NCBI GenBank assembly: GCA_025331125.1
Contig: JAOALB010000004.1
Span: 398,190-462,189 of the forward strand
Origin: Mycogone perniciosa
Lineage: Eukaryota > Ascomycota > Sordariomycetes > Hypocreales > Hypocreaceae
Direction of reading: 5' to 3'
DNA: 64,000 bases
The notes beneath the pieces were generated by a model. It was not told where the DNA came from. It saw only the letters and a program-made list of their open reading frames with translations, and ran no database searches. How positions within the stretch are numbered: position 1 is the first letter of the stretch; each line of letters begins with the position of its first letter. A program made the translations under genes and the position numbers. Positions 22,020-33,229 of this stretch are shown piece by piece.

Positions 22020-24137
22020 TCACATCCCTTCAAGAACAACACATAAACCGTTCTTCTGCGACGTATCCGGGTGATGATCAGGACGAACGACCTTGGATGT
22101 CGAGCGATTCGTCTCAACCGGTCGTTTCTTCTCACCAACCCCTTCAACAACTACACGGGAGCTCTTTCGATTCATCCTCCGTGGTGAACCCCCATCATCA
22201 TCTGGATTGACCAGCTTCGGCGTCGATCGATTCGTCTCAGCGAGGCGATTGCCCTCTCCCACTGCAACCCTTAGGGCTGCCTCGGTGGCAGAATTTGCCG
22301 TTCCCCGTGGGATGTGATTCAAAGGCACGAGCATTCTCCGCTGTTGGCGTGAGATGCTGATTTGTCGAGCAATCGATATTTTCACTGCTTCGTTCAACTC
22401 ATTTTTGGTTTCGTCGTCCTCTGAAGCTAAATTCTTGTCAGAGGACTGCTCTGTATGAGGCGAGAGCGGAGAACGCTGTTTCTTAATGCTCTGGGAATGG
22501 TTTGGGGGGTTTTCCGGACGACTTGGTTGCCAGTCTTGCGCCTTGAAAGCAGGCTGTTCATTTGAAGAGTTGTTGTGAGGTTCATCATGGCTCCTTGATG
22601 ATGAAGTTGAAGAACCGACGCCAGGGGCAAAGTCCTTCCGGTTGAATTTGGATATGAGGCGCTCACGTTGAATCTGAGTCGTCGATGATTCAACCTTCAC
22701 AGTGGCGCTTCGCGTCGGAATAACACTAGGACTAGATTTCGGCTTTGCGGCTTCCTGTCCCTGGGGAGTTGTTGGTGGAGTAAAATCCAGCTTCGCGGGA
22801 GACGTATTGGACCGCATGCGAGCAGATGGATTCTGAGAAGTCACCGTCGGTTTGATGTCATTGGAGAAGAGGAGAAAAGTCGGAGAGTTCCTGGGCAACG
22901 AGGTTGCTCTCCGTGGTCGTGGGAGCCCAATGGTGGCAGCAGTGGCATCGGTATTCTCCTGGAACTCTCCCACAGTCGGGACGCTCAATTTGTCAAGCTT
23001 GACTTGTCTCCGGGCTGGTAACTGAGAAGGCGGTTGCTGTTGTAGTAGGCTGCTGAACATGACACTGTACCGCTCCATCTCGATGCTTGGAATGTCAACG
23101 TTTAGATACGGCACATCCAAGGGCCCATGGATCCCGAGCGTTGTCGTTTCCTCCTCATACTGACTCGACATGACAGTGATACCCTGGGCCACACTCGATA
23201 TGATAATGTTATCATGTGTCACAGGCTCTAGTATGTCACCATTCAATGACTCCGCTGATGCCAACACTGCGTGTTCCGGTTCAGGTTGGAAAGTGACAAT
23301 CGGGAAATATTTTGCCGCCCTCTTATTATCTCCATTGCTTTCCACCCTTCTCCGATCCCCAAGGATGTCTTCAGGCTGCGCCGTCCCAATACTCCGTTCA
23401 GGTTGGCCATTGTTCGTAGCATCCGTTCCCAAGGCCCGTGTGCTATTGTCCTCCTGCGGCTTGGATCTCTTCGATCTTGATCTGCTGAAAGGATTCCATT
23501 TCTTGGATTTGGATCTTGCTAAACCACTTGTGTTATTGTCCCCAGCACTCCCTGTCGGGGTCGCGGGTGTCAAGACTTGAGGTCGCCATAGCACCTCTGC
23601 TGACTTGGGTGGATGAGTTGGACTTCCTAATGCCATTCCAATCTCACTCGCTCTGTATCTGTTCACGTTTGCTGATTCAGACAGCGGAGATAATACCGGG
23701 GTCGCTGTGCCCTGCGACTTTTTCGTGGGGCTTGAGGTCGTTGAATTTCCCCTGCGGATCGGAATGTGATATTGTTTGTAATTCCTTCTCTCCCACGTTC
23801 TCGTGCTGGTGGAGTGATCACCAAATGATGTCCTCGTATCCAAGGTAGATGGGTCTATCGTGCTAGAACTTGACCCATTTCTCGGACGTCCTGCGGCTGA
23901 GTCGGTTCCTGAGCCTGGAGAAGATGAAGAGGAAGAGGATTGCGTTTGGTACGGGCTCGCGTCACTGGCAGACCTCACGAGTTGTGCCGGTAGCCCTGAC
24001 TTATAAGCGCCATCTTTATCCGACCATCTGTGCGAAGCATTTCCGGATACGTGTGCCGGCTCACTAGCATGGCCCAAAGGAAACTCCGGCTTGTCCATAG
24101 CTGGTCGCTCCCCCGTTCTTCCTTTCACCAGGACCAT
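22020..24137 (-). CDS. Disordered Ser/Pro-rich protein of unknown function
   Basis: A single uninterrupted frame of 705 codons with no recognised domain. It is rich in Ser, Thr, Pro, Asn and Arg with many SP/TP sites, for example VLTPATPTGS and SPTHPPKSAE. A basic cluster (ARSKSKKWNPFSRSRSKRSK) follows at roughly residue 205-230. A short ordered segment may exist around ITVMSSQYEEETTTLGI and DVPYLNVDIPSIEMERYSVM. The C-terminus contains two similar pieces, RKSSRVVVEGVGEKKRPVETNRST and a degenerate copy, a small internal repeat. Such proteins in filamentous fungi are often phospho-regulated cortical or nuclear factors, but this is only composition-based. A second methionine 13 residues in could also be the start. 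Frame length in GC-moderate DNA supports real coding. Confidence 0.75.
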   Translation of the reverse strand: MVLVKGRTGERPAMDKPEFPLGHASEPAHVSGNASHRWSDKDGAYKSGLPAQLVRSASDASPYQTQSSSSSSSPGSGTDSAAGRPRNGSSSSTIDPSTLDTRTSFGDHSTSTRTWERRNYKQYHIPIRRGNSTTSSPTKKSQGTATPVLSPLSESANVNRYRASEIGMALGSPTHPPKSAEVLWRPQVLTPATPTGSAGDNNTSGLARSKSKKWNPFSRSRSKRSKPQEDNSTRALGTDATNNGQPERSIGTAQPEDILGDRRRVESNGDNKRAAKYFPIVTFQPEPEHAVLASAESLNGDILEPVTHDNIIISSVAQGITVMSSQYEEETTTLGIHGPLDVPYLNVDIPSIEMERYSVMFSSLLQQQPPSQLPARRQVKLDKLSVPTVGEFQENTDATAATIGLPRPRRATSLPRNSPTFLLFSNDIKPTVTSQNPSARMRSNTSPAKLDFTPPTTPQGQEAAKPKSSPSVIPTRSATVKVESSTTQIQRERLISKFNRKDFAPGVGSSTSSSRSHDEPHNNSSNEQPAFKAQDWQPSRPENPPNHSQSIKKQRSPLSPHTEQSSDKNLASEDDETKNELNEAVKISIARQISISRQQRRMLVPLNHIPRGTANSATEAALRVAVGEGNRLAETNRSTPKLVNPDDDGGSPRRMNRKSSRVVVEGVGEKKRPVETNRSTSKVVRPDHHPDTSQKNGLCVVLEGM

Positions 24138-26411
24138 TATCGGGCTGCTAGGAGCCTACCTAATACGGGACTGTACCTCTTGGACGGCAAGTCTTGCGAG
24201 TCATGTATAGCTTTTTTGCTTTGCTTGAGTTGATTCTTGGGGAGGCGATGATCATACCGGAAATGCAAGTACGCCAGGAAGTGACCAGTCGGTTTGGAAG
24301 GAATAGTGTTTCGGATGAATGAACAGGTATCTCACGACAGGCGGAGTGAGAGGTACTCGTACGAGTAGTAACTAAGAAGCATTCCTTCATGAAATTCAAG
24401 GAGCGCAGCCACCTTCACCCAGGCCACTCGTCAACCCCATGTTGGTAGCCGGTCTTGCAGCTTACGTACAGAGTGGGAGGGCATAACGTATGTACGAGTA
24501 CGAGAATGCGCTCCAAGCGCTGAGATGATTAGTAGACAAAACGGCCGTCACCCTTCATTGCCAGGGCACCTTGGCATCGGCTTTATCATAGGACCAACCC
24601 TTGGTCCATTTTCCCATGTATTGTGGGTCTCAATGCTGTGTGTTTGAGGTTGATGATGATGAAGCAGTTTAGTCCATGTCAGGATAGTGGGCCCCCAAAT
24701 ATGGAGTGTCATCGGAAACTCTGGCACTTAATGCTGGTAATACGAGTATTATGATATTGGCATATGTACGGAGTACTCCGTAACGGTCGAGAAAAAACGT
24801 GCCATGTTATAATTAGCAGTGCGGTTACAAGGAGCAAACTGCATGAAGCTTTCAATAGGAACGCCCGCAAGGCATCACCCGTCATCACAATCTGCCAGCA
24901 ACAGTCAATTTCTGGAATTTTAAGCTACAGTATCCATTATTAGTTACCATTGATAGATTGATAAACGGTCACGCCTCTATATTATACGTCTGATATTATA
25001 CATATATATATATATATATATCTGTGTGTGTGTGTGTATGTATGCTAGTATACATATAGTATCATCATGCAGAATTGAGAGTCTTGTTGCATGGCATTTG
25101 ACTTGCCGCGTCCATCCAGCGCAGAGGCTGATCTGAGATCATACACGGTTTGGCACCAGACCCCTTAAAATTTTACGTGCTGGGGTGTGTGGCGCGAGTC
25201 ATTTGTCTTGCTCCAAATCCTGACACAAAATGACAGCCTTACCCGTATTGCTTGTCAGCCGCAAGTCTCCTTCATCAAGGTATGGAAGCTTTTGAAACAG
25301 TTGGATGTTTGCTGGTTCTCATTTTATTACTTCCTTGGACAGCTCCAGGATGTTGTTCCCTCTGAACTGTCACTGCCAGAGTGTACGAAGTATTATCTTG
25401 AGTACCTACCTAGAAATTGATGCATTTAAACTGTCGTCACCAGTCGCGGAAATAGTGCCCGGTTCTGATGATAATATTGGTTTTATGACAGCCAATTACT
25501 ACTGCTACCACCTAGACATCTTGCATAGGTTCATAGCATCCAAAGAGATGACCGGTGTAGAGCTCCGCTCCATGCGGGTTCTCCAATTCCTAATACACCT
25601 GGTCCGATTATGACTCCGTGACAGTCAAGGCAAAAGTTCGGTTAACTCAGTTACTTCGCCCATACCCTCTCAACACGCTGAATATGACGCAATACTTAAT
25701 ATCTATCAAAGCTTTCAAAAGACAGCCTACCGAGTGCACCGAACAGATATATCCAAGCTACCTACTCCGTATATCTCTGAGCATATGCTTCATAGGCTAT
25801 ATGTAGTATCGGACAGATAGAGGAACGCCGAAATAGGCAACTTGTTTTTTCTTCTTGGAATGAAACTCCCGCCGGGTGGCTCTAACGAGTCAACCGTTGC
25901 CACCTCGAACGACGGCAAACGGATAGTTACTGTTGACTGTTCCCAGTCCAGGTGCTATTAATAATATTCCTACAAAGTATTAGGTACTTCGTAATAATAA
26001 TAATAGTGACCTGACCACCGCATTGGAGGCGTCTCCAGCTTGTGTTCTCTGCCTGTTTTCCCAGCAATGCAACCACACAGACGTACTTCGTAGATTCTGA
26101 TAGAAAACCACTGGTGGGGTACTAATAGGCGGTCTCGCCTAAAGAAAACTCGCTGGCGGGGACCTTGTCTGCGGATTGGTCAGTGACCTGGTGCTTGGAG
26201 CCACTGGAGCTGGCGTTATATCGATGCAGAACGAGGGGCAGAGCATCTTCTTTTAACTAAACACCCAAGCAAACAAACCTCTTCCCGCCTTTTCCTTTCT
26301 CCTGCGCTGTCCTTCAGGACCCGAACAAAGAGTCGCGAATTTTCTTCTCCTCCCAACTATCCCTGGTTTGCTGTTTACTCTGTCTTCTTTGGAAGCATAA
26401 ACACCGTCAAG
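24138..26411. other. Large intergenic region upstream of profilin and of the 22020 gene
   Basis: About 2.3 kb between divergent genes with no supported coding sequence. It holds a TA/TG microsatellite at 24997-25045, ACTCCGTA-type octamers near 24769 and 25766, and AT-rich islands. The last 150 bp before profilin are pyrimidine-rich and probably carry the transcription start. Confidence 0.55.
24997..25045. repeat. Compound (TA)n-(TG)n microsatellite
   Basis: An alternating TA tract of roughly ten units passes through TCTG into a TG tract and TATGTATG. It lies in intergenic DNA. Confidence 0.9.
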
Positions 26412-27098
26412 ATGTCCTGGCAAGGTCTGCGCTCCCCCCTATCGTCACCCAAATAACCCCACCTTGGCAGAGCTGAACAACTAACATGGCTCGCGCACAC
26501 AGCTTTCGTCGACACCAGGTAATTCTACCCTCAGGAAGCTTGAGTTCGGGTCGAAGCTTTGGAATACTGATGGATAGAACACAGCCTTGTCAGCACCGGC
26601 CACGTCACCAAGGGCGCCATTATCAGCCGGGAAGGTAACAGCGTGTGGGCGACCTCTTCTGATCTGAAGGTATCTTTCCATCTGATAAGAGACAACTCCC
26701 GCGAAGAACTTCTTGAGTCTGACGGGGAGAGGGAAATAGCTCGAGCCCGCCGAGATGCTGGCCATCTCCAATATCCTGAACGACGATGCCGCGGCCAAGG
26801 ACAAGGCCTTTGCCGATGGCCTCTACATCGCAAACCAGCGTTATGTTGTTGCCCGAATCGATGACAACATCTACGCACGATCCGTACGTCCGAACCCGCT
26901 CCATCCAACCGTTGACGATCTGTAGCAAGAACATGATGGTAGCTAACACAGACGTTGTATTAGGGCCGGGACGGTGTTGCCATCGGCAAGTCCAAAAGCG
27001 CCATCGTTATCGGTCTCCATGGCGAGACGCAAGTCGCCGGAAACACTACCAGTGTCGTCGTCGCCCTGGCAGAGCACCTGAAGAACACGGGATACTAA
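26412..27098 (+). CDS. Profilin
   Basis: Five exons, 26412-26424, 26503-26518, 26585-26669, 26740-26883 and 26964-27098, give 130 residues, the normal profilin length. The protein begins MSWQAFVDTS, continues LVSTGHVTKGAII and SVWATSSDLK, then AEMLAISNILND, FADGLYIANQRYVVARIDDNIYAR, GRDGVAIGKSKSAIVIG and ends ALAEHLKNTGY. The N-terminal W3-Q-x-V and C-terminal helix form the poly-proline site and the central part binds actin. Profilin binds monomeric actin, promotes nucleotide exchange and delivers actin to formins at hyphal tips. The first two coding exons are only 13 and 16 nt, so the gene is easily missed by frame-based searches. Convergent with GOT1. Confidence 0.95.
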
Positions 27099-27631
27099 TT
27101 TCGACAAAAGGTCAACGATAGTGAGGGTGGCGTGGGAATGCACGGCATCAGAGGCAGAGGTGCCATGTCAACCAGCGTTTGATGACTCGGGGGCTTTCTA
27201 GTGTGGATATTGAAGCTAAGCTGCCATATGCCCTGGAGACAAAGACATCTCCTCGGCCATGAATCATTCAAGTTTCGTCTCTGAACGATTCTGCATATAA
27301 CCAATCCATTTTGCCCTTCATTTGTAACCGTTTTTGACGTTGGTTACCATCTCTCTGAGTGACATCTGAATCAACCATTCGCATTTTGCAGATCCTCCAG
27401 ACGTGTTCCTGATTCATGACTGATACATAGTATTATAATACAATCAAGCAGCCTTTACCATCGGGAAGTGCAATTCAGCCAACGCCACAACACCGGTTCC
27501 GTCCTCCTGGCCAATTTATATTACTCCTTCCCTTCACCATGACAGTGTGCATCCTCTCGAATTTGCCGTCCTTTCGGCGAGTACCAGCTAATATCGTAAA
27601 CTCCGTATCGCGGGTCGCGTTTTTTGCGATT
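27099..27631. other. Convergent intergenic (profilin and GOT1 3' ends)
   Basis: 3' flanks of two convergent genes. No additional gene seen. One ACTCCGTA copy near 27600. Confidence 0.5.
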
Positions 27632-28354
27632 TCATACGGGCAACTCAGCATTGCGGCGTCCAAGGCCTATCCGGTCCGCAATGAGTCCGATGTAGGGTCC
27701 GACGACAGGTATTCCTCGCGCAAATCCAGCGATCGTACCCAGGAAATCCCCGAACAGAACGATGATGCCATATGCCTCCACCAGAAACCCGATGAATGTC
27801 CATCGTAGTAATATCAGGGTGAGTCCCGCAAAGAAGGCGGCGGTACCTTTCGCCTTTTGTTTCCTAGCGAAGAAGAGTAATGTCTTCTGAGGACCGATAA
27901 TTATCGTCAAGCCGATGAGAAAGAGGATCTAATGCGATACCAATGTGTTAGCCAGGCGGTAGCTCGAGAAGAAAGGGTTGTTTTGTTGGTTGTACATTTC
28001 CCATCGCGAGCCTACATGCAACTAGTCAGCATAAACCCTACTTTGGCCACTGGATGGAGGAGCTCTCTGCGACACTTACATGGCCCGATCAAAGAATAGC
28101 ATGACTCCTCCAACGAGGAACAGGCCCCCTGAAACGAAGAATCCCCGTTAGATCTAGTGTTCCTTATGCGCCAAAGCTCTTGGCCAATGCATACCTACCG
28201 CCAGAGCAGAATACCACCCCGATCTCTATCGCAAAAGTTAGCATCTATGATATCCAACAAGTGCATTGCCTTCGGCGTCGTGGTGCGGGAGCTGGGGATA
28301 GTAGCTCGAGAGAGGTCGATAATGGCACGTACTCTGGGTGTCAGATAGCCACAT
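27632..28354 (-). CDS. GOT1: Golgi transport protein GOT1
   Basis: Exons 28354-28333, 28225-28199, 28128-28080, 28011-27996 and 27928-27632 give 136 residues. The sequence reads MWLSDTQKIGVVFCSGGGLF, LVGGVMLFFDRAMLAMGN, ILFLIGLTIIIGPQKTLLFF, then KGTAAFFAGLTLILLRWTFIG and GIPVVGPYIGLIADRIG. Four membrane helices and the FFDRAxLAxGN signature are those of the Got1/SFT2-like family. Got1 is a small Golgi-cycling protein needed for ER-Golgi transport fidelity and COPII vesicle biogenesis. The branch site GCTAAC precedes the second exon. Four of the five exons are under 50 nt. All junctions keep phase, which I take as strong support. Confidence 0.93.
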
Positions 28355-28883
28355 CGACATCTTCGTGGGTGTTGCCTTTTTTGCTTTTGATAACGGTAAA
28401 ACTGAAGGCGTAGAGTCTAGGAGAAAAGGAAGCGGTCAGATTGCAGAAAGTGGAATAATGGTATGGTAGATCAAGATGGACAATGGCGAGGTGTTGTCTG
28501 GAGTTGGTCCTGAGGACAGCATGGCGTCGCGTTCCAACTTCAAATGACATATCGAAATTTGAATAAGTTCCTAGTTAGGTTTAGCGTATTACCCCTAGTA
28601 TGTAGCCATTTTTAGATCGCACCAAGAAACTTGATGTTCCAACAGTTTCAAGATACTACTACTATTAGCAGTATGAGTGGAATGCATTCTTTTGCGCTTT
28701 CTTTGTTCATTATGATGGTGTACGAAGATAATAAATGGACGCCATGATGTGCTGCCCTCATTCACATCCACCCATCAAGCAAGTCCCTCACGAGGATCCC
28801 TCATCACCCAAATCCAACTCCATCTTCTCACCACCTTATTTCTGGGAGGGCATTCCACTCGTCACAGGCTCTCTGCAGCGGCT
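28355..28883. other. Intergenic upstream of GOT1
   Basis: About 530 bp between the GOT1 start and the end of the DUF7580-like gene, including that gene's possible lost C-terminal codons (about 28827-28883). No other feature is supported. Confidence 0.5.
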
Positions 28884-30585
28884 CTATAATCCACTGCACA
28901 CTTTATCCCAGAAACGATCATCTAGACAACTCTGTCCAAGTTCCGGCTCAATGCGGATGCACTCCTCCACGGCACGGTAATACGATCGAATCGGGGGGTC
29001 AGTCATGTCTACGAACCATTGCACGGCCCGCGCGTGACGGTTCACGAATGAAACTGGAGGGTGGTTGAGTGAAAATTGTGTTTCTAGAGTCCTGAGATGC
29101 CAAATTTCGAGCAGCAGGATACCAAGTTCCAGAATGTTTGTCTTGGGATTTACTAGCCGTCGTGGCTGTGGCTTGTCGCTGAGTGTCGTGGATATGAAGA
29201 CGCGTTGGAAGTCAACGTTTGGCGCCTTTTCTAGGTCACCAGGGTCCTGATCTTCTCCTCCAACCAGGAAGTAGATCATGTCTTTGGACCACGTTGTCTG
29301 TATCCACTCCGTTTGTGCTAACTGAAGCATCGCCGAGGTGATTCGGAGTGCGAGGTGCATTCGGGACTTGAGAGAAAGAGGGGGACGACCTGATGCTTCG
29401 CAAGAGAGCAGATCTCTCAGACTCATCTTACGAAGACCTTGCGACATCGATGTGGGGGCGCATGGTGCCTCCACGATCGCGAGTCGCTTATATTTGGTGA
29501 CGACAAAATCCCGAGCCTTTGTTCCTCGTCTCACCTTCTGAACAGCATCGCAGATGTTGCTGACCAGCGTCGGCTCTAGCCCAAGTGGCGTACTTCTTGT
29601 TACAACAACAGCTGGAGCTGCCGAACCTGAGGATTCGACAAGAGTCCCGGAGCTGGGAGGGTCGCCAGTGCAGCCCTCCAGTATTCGAACCGTAAATTTT
29701 GACCACAATTTGGGCTCCTCCGAGCTGTTTGCCGCCAGCATTATTGTAAAGATGATATCAGGCCCGGCGTTGTGTCTTCTATACGTGCTGGTCGTGAGAT
29801 TGACTCTCTCTTCGAGGAATAGATTCACCTCGTGCCTGCGATGGCACTCCTTCCCTGCCACGCGAGAAATGGCTTGGTATAGATCAATCGCGTATTCTCT
29901 AGCCTCCCGCAATGGCTCAACAAGATTGCCTTTAGCCAGTAACTTCGCCTTAAGTGACGGGAGGAGCGATATTGTGTTTCTGAAAGTTTTCAGAGAGTTG
30001 ATAGCAAATTCAAGCATCTCAACAGTCATCTTGATCTGGGGGACTTTGAAGTTGAGCTTACATTGTGTAAGCATGGAAGGCCGGTCCGCTGGTGAGTAAA
30101 GCGATTGGAGATGCGAAAACTCTTGGGGTGAATTTGCGATGTGATACTTCTGTTCAATGTCATCCTTAGATTTAAAAACTGCTATTGTTATATTGGACGT
30201 TTCATTCATTACTTACATTGCCGTCAGGGACTCTCATAATTATGCTCCTTCCTATAACCTCAAGAGCTTCATGGAACATTTGAGTCGTTTCGGTGAAGGA
30301 ATTCCAACAATCTGTCCCCAGGAAGCGGCGGATGTCAGCTCTGATATCCTTGTCGTTCAGCTGTAAACGCCCCTCATCTCTTGAGTTATATATGTGTCCA
30401 TGCCCACTCTTGCTAAGGGTCAACTTGATTGTGGATTGCAGAGCACTCTCGCAGATCATCAGGGTAGTTTTGAGCCGTCTATAGATGTCTTTGGCTTCGT
30501 GAACGATGTCTACATCTTCAATGGTGCTGAGGATCGTGGGTGTCTGTTCCCCAATCACCAAACCGGCGATCTCCAATTCCTCCAT
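28884..30585 (-). CDS. DUF7580-like fungal protein with a C-terminal frameshift
   Basis: Exons 30585-30217 and 30164-28884 (52-nt intron GTAAGT to AAG) give 549 residues. The N-terminal part is helical (MEELEIAGLVIGEQTPTILS, YRRLKTTLMICESAL), followed by a central region and a kinase-like remnant: LRDLLSC, LSLKSRMHLALRITSAMLQL, ILELGILLLEIWHLRTLE. This matches uncharacterised DUF7580-type proteins that are multicopy and variable in filamentous fungi. The frame stops right after DKVCSGL. The next reading frame continues with IIEPLQRACDEWNALPEIRW and then a stop, the tail expected for this family, so one base seems missing near 28886-28893. This could be a real disabling mutation or an assembly error. 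It faces the zinc-motif gene at 30727 head to head. Its function is not known. Confidence 0.7.
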
Positions 30586-30726
30586 TTGGGCGGCTCGATT
30601 GCATTCATAAGAATTGGGTGATGGGAAAGAAGAATTGGACGAGATGAAAGAAGAATAGAATTGAGCGAGAGAAGACTGTAGTGTTGCACAAGGGGGCCAC
30701 CAAACACGAAATGCCTACGTTTCCAT
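30586..30726. promoter_or_regulatory. Short bidirectional promoter of the accessory pair
   Basis: Only 141 bp separate the two divergent start codons. It contains a purine-rich + strand segment (GGGAAAGAAGAATTGG and GAGATGAAAGAAGAATAGAA) and no obvious TATA box. A shared short promoter suggests co-expression. Confidence 0.5.
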
Positions 30727-32401
30727 ATGCAGCTTGCCGTAACGTCCTTACAAATTTTTCAGCAACAAACGATAAAAGTCCAGACAACCTCCAACTTCAA
30801 TCCCTCACACATTTGTCTCAAAGCATGGCTCAATCGAATCACTGACTGTGGGATGGATCAATCCCTTTGCAATGTTGGACAAAGAGTTGCGCGGTGCCTC
30901 ACCGTAGTCACAGCCAGGGCCAAGAACGAAAGATTCACGGAGTGGCCCAGGGCAAAGTTTCTTGTGGAGGCTGAAAGATTCCAACTTTGGGCTATGGATA
31001 TGGGGCTCTTCACTTCGGGCCATAGATCTTTAGACTACCGTGTCAGAGATGCAGACGACTTGAAAAGAGATTTGGAGAAGCTTTTGGATTATCTCAAAGA
31101 CTCTTTGATGGAAGGTAATTCTACACGAAGCCTATGCTGGTATGTCTTGCTGATTGTTGACTCTCTTAGTTATCGATTTTGCATCCAAATCTCATTGGAT
31201 TGACGGTGGTTCTAACCAGAAACCTCTTGATCAGGGCATTATTAAATCTCTCCCGAACGATGTCAAGGTTCATATAGATTCACTGTACCAGATCTCTAAA
31301 CGTGTGCAGGATCCGTCATTGAGACTCGGGCGGACAAAGGCCATCCACTACCAAGACATAAATCCCGATACCAGTGTCGATCTATTCGAGGTGTTCAAGA
31401 AGTTCGAATACGATCATATCCGTTCCCACTTTCTGCAGTACCGCAGCTTGAGATTGCTCAACAACAAAAACATCGACCGACCTCTAGACGAAACGGCTAG
31501 CACCGACAAACGATTGTGCGTTGAAATGCCAACACAAAAAATGGACGTATTAGAGGGGTCGGTCTCGTTCCTCATCCATCGAATAGCACAAGCAAACGTT
31601 CTGCGAAGGAAGCAATTTGCTATTTGGAGTCATCAGCACTCGGAATCAGCAAGGATCCGGGCCTATAGGGGCCTTGGCAGTACCTCCGTTGGAAATTCGG
31701 CCCCAGATCTTGAGCTCGGTAAGCAGATCTCGGAATATGACCCTTCAATCTTGGGACCGGATAAGGAGGCCATGTGCTTCCCTCCTCCACCAAGACAAAA
31801 ACAGAACTGCAGTTTCTTTGAATGCCCGTATTGCTTCACTCCTTGCTCGAGTGTGCTTGGAGAAGAGAAAGCGTGGAGTTAAGATGGCCCTTGGGTTCAG
31901 GTCGTTACAGTGCAAGTTCATTAATGAGAAAGCAACAGAGCCCATCTTCTACATGACATTCGCCCATACGTCTGCACCTACGAGGACTGCGGGGAGCCAA
32001 CCCAGCTGTATGAGACTCGCGAGGACTGGATACAGCACGAGAACTCTTCCCATCGGAAGGTGTTCCGTTGCCCTGAGCACCCAGATCGGCACTTCTCCGC
32101 ACTCGAATGCTTGGAACAGCATTTAGCTGAGGCACATCCTGGATATGATAGCAGTATGTCCACAATTCCTATGGGATGTTCAACTGAATCGACTCTTGAA
32201 GCGCCGAATAGATGCTGTCCAGTTTGCAAGGTGAATCTGTGGACGGCAAGCAACCTACACGATCACATTGTGCAGCATCTGGAGCGATTTGCGTTGTTTT
32301 CATTGCCGCGATCGATTGAATATTTAGACGACGACGATCCTGCTGAATGGGGCTCAAGCAAAGCCAATTTTGCCTCAGATGGCCTTGCTTTTGAAGATTG
32401 A
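30727..32401 (+). CDS. Fungal zinc-motif (C2H2-like) protein, reading frame disturbed
   Basis: Exon 1 is 30727-31114; after a clear intron the second exon starts at 31170. It reads FQLWAMDMGLFTSGHRSLDYRVRDA, a helical region, the HRIAQANVLRRKQFAIW segment, then FECPYCFTPCS. The final part (from about 31940) has PYVCTYEDC, WIQHENSSHRKVFRCPEH, LEQHLAEAH, CPVCKVNL and HIVQHLERFALFSLPRS, a series of Cys/His zinc motifs. The two parts lie in different frames. An intron of 66 nt (31873-31938) would restore frame but drops the Trp normally before the next motif; a 51-nt intron (31878-31928) keeps it but has a poor branch site. A frameshift is the third option. The family is common near fungal NLR-like or accessory loci; its role is unknown. 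Confidence 0.65.
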
Positions 32402-33229
32402 CGCAGGCAAGCCGACTTCAGTTCCCTCGTAAGGGCCCTTTCATCCTTCTCATTCTCTTCCGCTGACCACAGTTTTCAAGACATCGATGGGGGGCGTTAG
32501 GGGTGCATTTGTTCTTAGGCGAGATGACATTGTGACCAGTGAAAGTCATCGTCTACACTCGACATTATCCTCGATAACAATACAAATCGCATGTTTTACT
32601 TGACACTAGTGATCTGAATGATTAGATGCTCAACACGAGAGGTGAAAGGGATTTCCGCGCACTTTCGCTATGGTGGCCCATCGAACCGATGCTCAACAAC
32701 CGCATTTGGTGTTCTGAAGGAGGTCAGACTCAATGACACACATCTTTCAATAAAGGATCTTTGTCGCACAATGAAAGCATCTGACCGATTTGGGCGTGGT
32801 ATTGAACTTCTTTGACGAATTGCCTTTGATGAAAGGACAGCTGGCCAAGTCACAATGGGGCTATTTTCTCCTCTTTGTCCCAAAGGAATGCGCACCTCCC
32901 CTGATTAGTTCCAGTTCCGATCTGGAGTCAAGGACACTGGGTTACTTGACTGCAATGTTCCAAAGGCGTCCCGAGGACTGTTGACATTCCGTAGCACTCA
33001 CCTAAACTAAGGAATTACCGAAAGCGAAACACACACACATCCTTTCAACTGACGCCACAAGCAGATCCAAGAGTCTCTTACTTGCCCTAAGCGATTTGTT
33101 TCTCAATATATAACGAGATGGGGACTCTTAGAACTCGTCGGTTTGATTTAGAACACCATCAGTCACTCGGCTTGCATATCCTTCTCTCCTCCTTGCACCA
33201 GATCTCAACACTCCGAGTCAGAATATAAA
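32402..33229. other. Intergenic downstream of the zinc-motif gene
   Basis: Two short + strand frames (32618-32815 and 32790-32984) abut in different phases but show no recognisable family. I see no supported gene; the region upstream of 33230 is promoter. Confidence 0.4.

Noticed and set aside
25187..25806. Three short + strand frames in the region upstream of profilin
   Set aside because: No splice structure, no domain, AT-rich low-constraint DNA.
32618..32984. Two adjoining + strand frames that might be a frameshifted pseudogene
   Set aside because: Both are short, neither has a recognisable family, and chance open frames of this size are common here.
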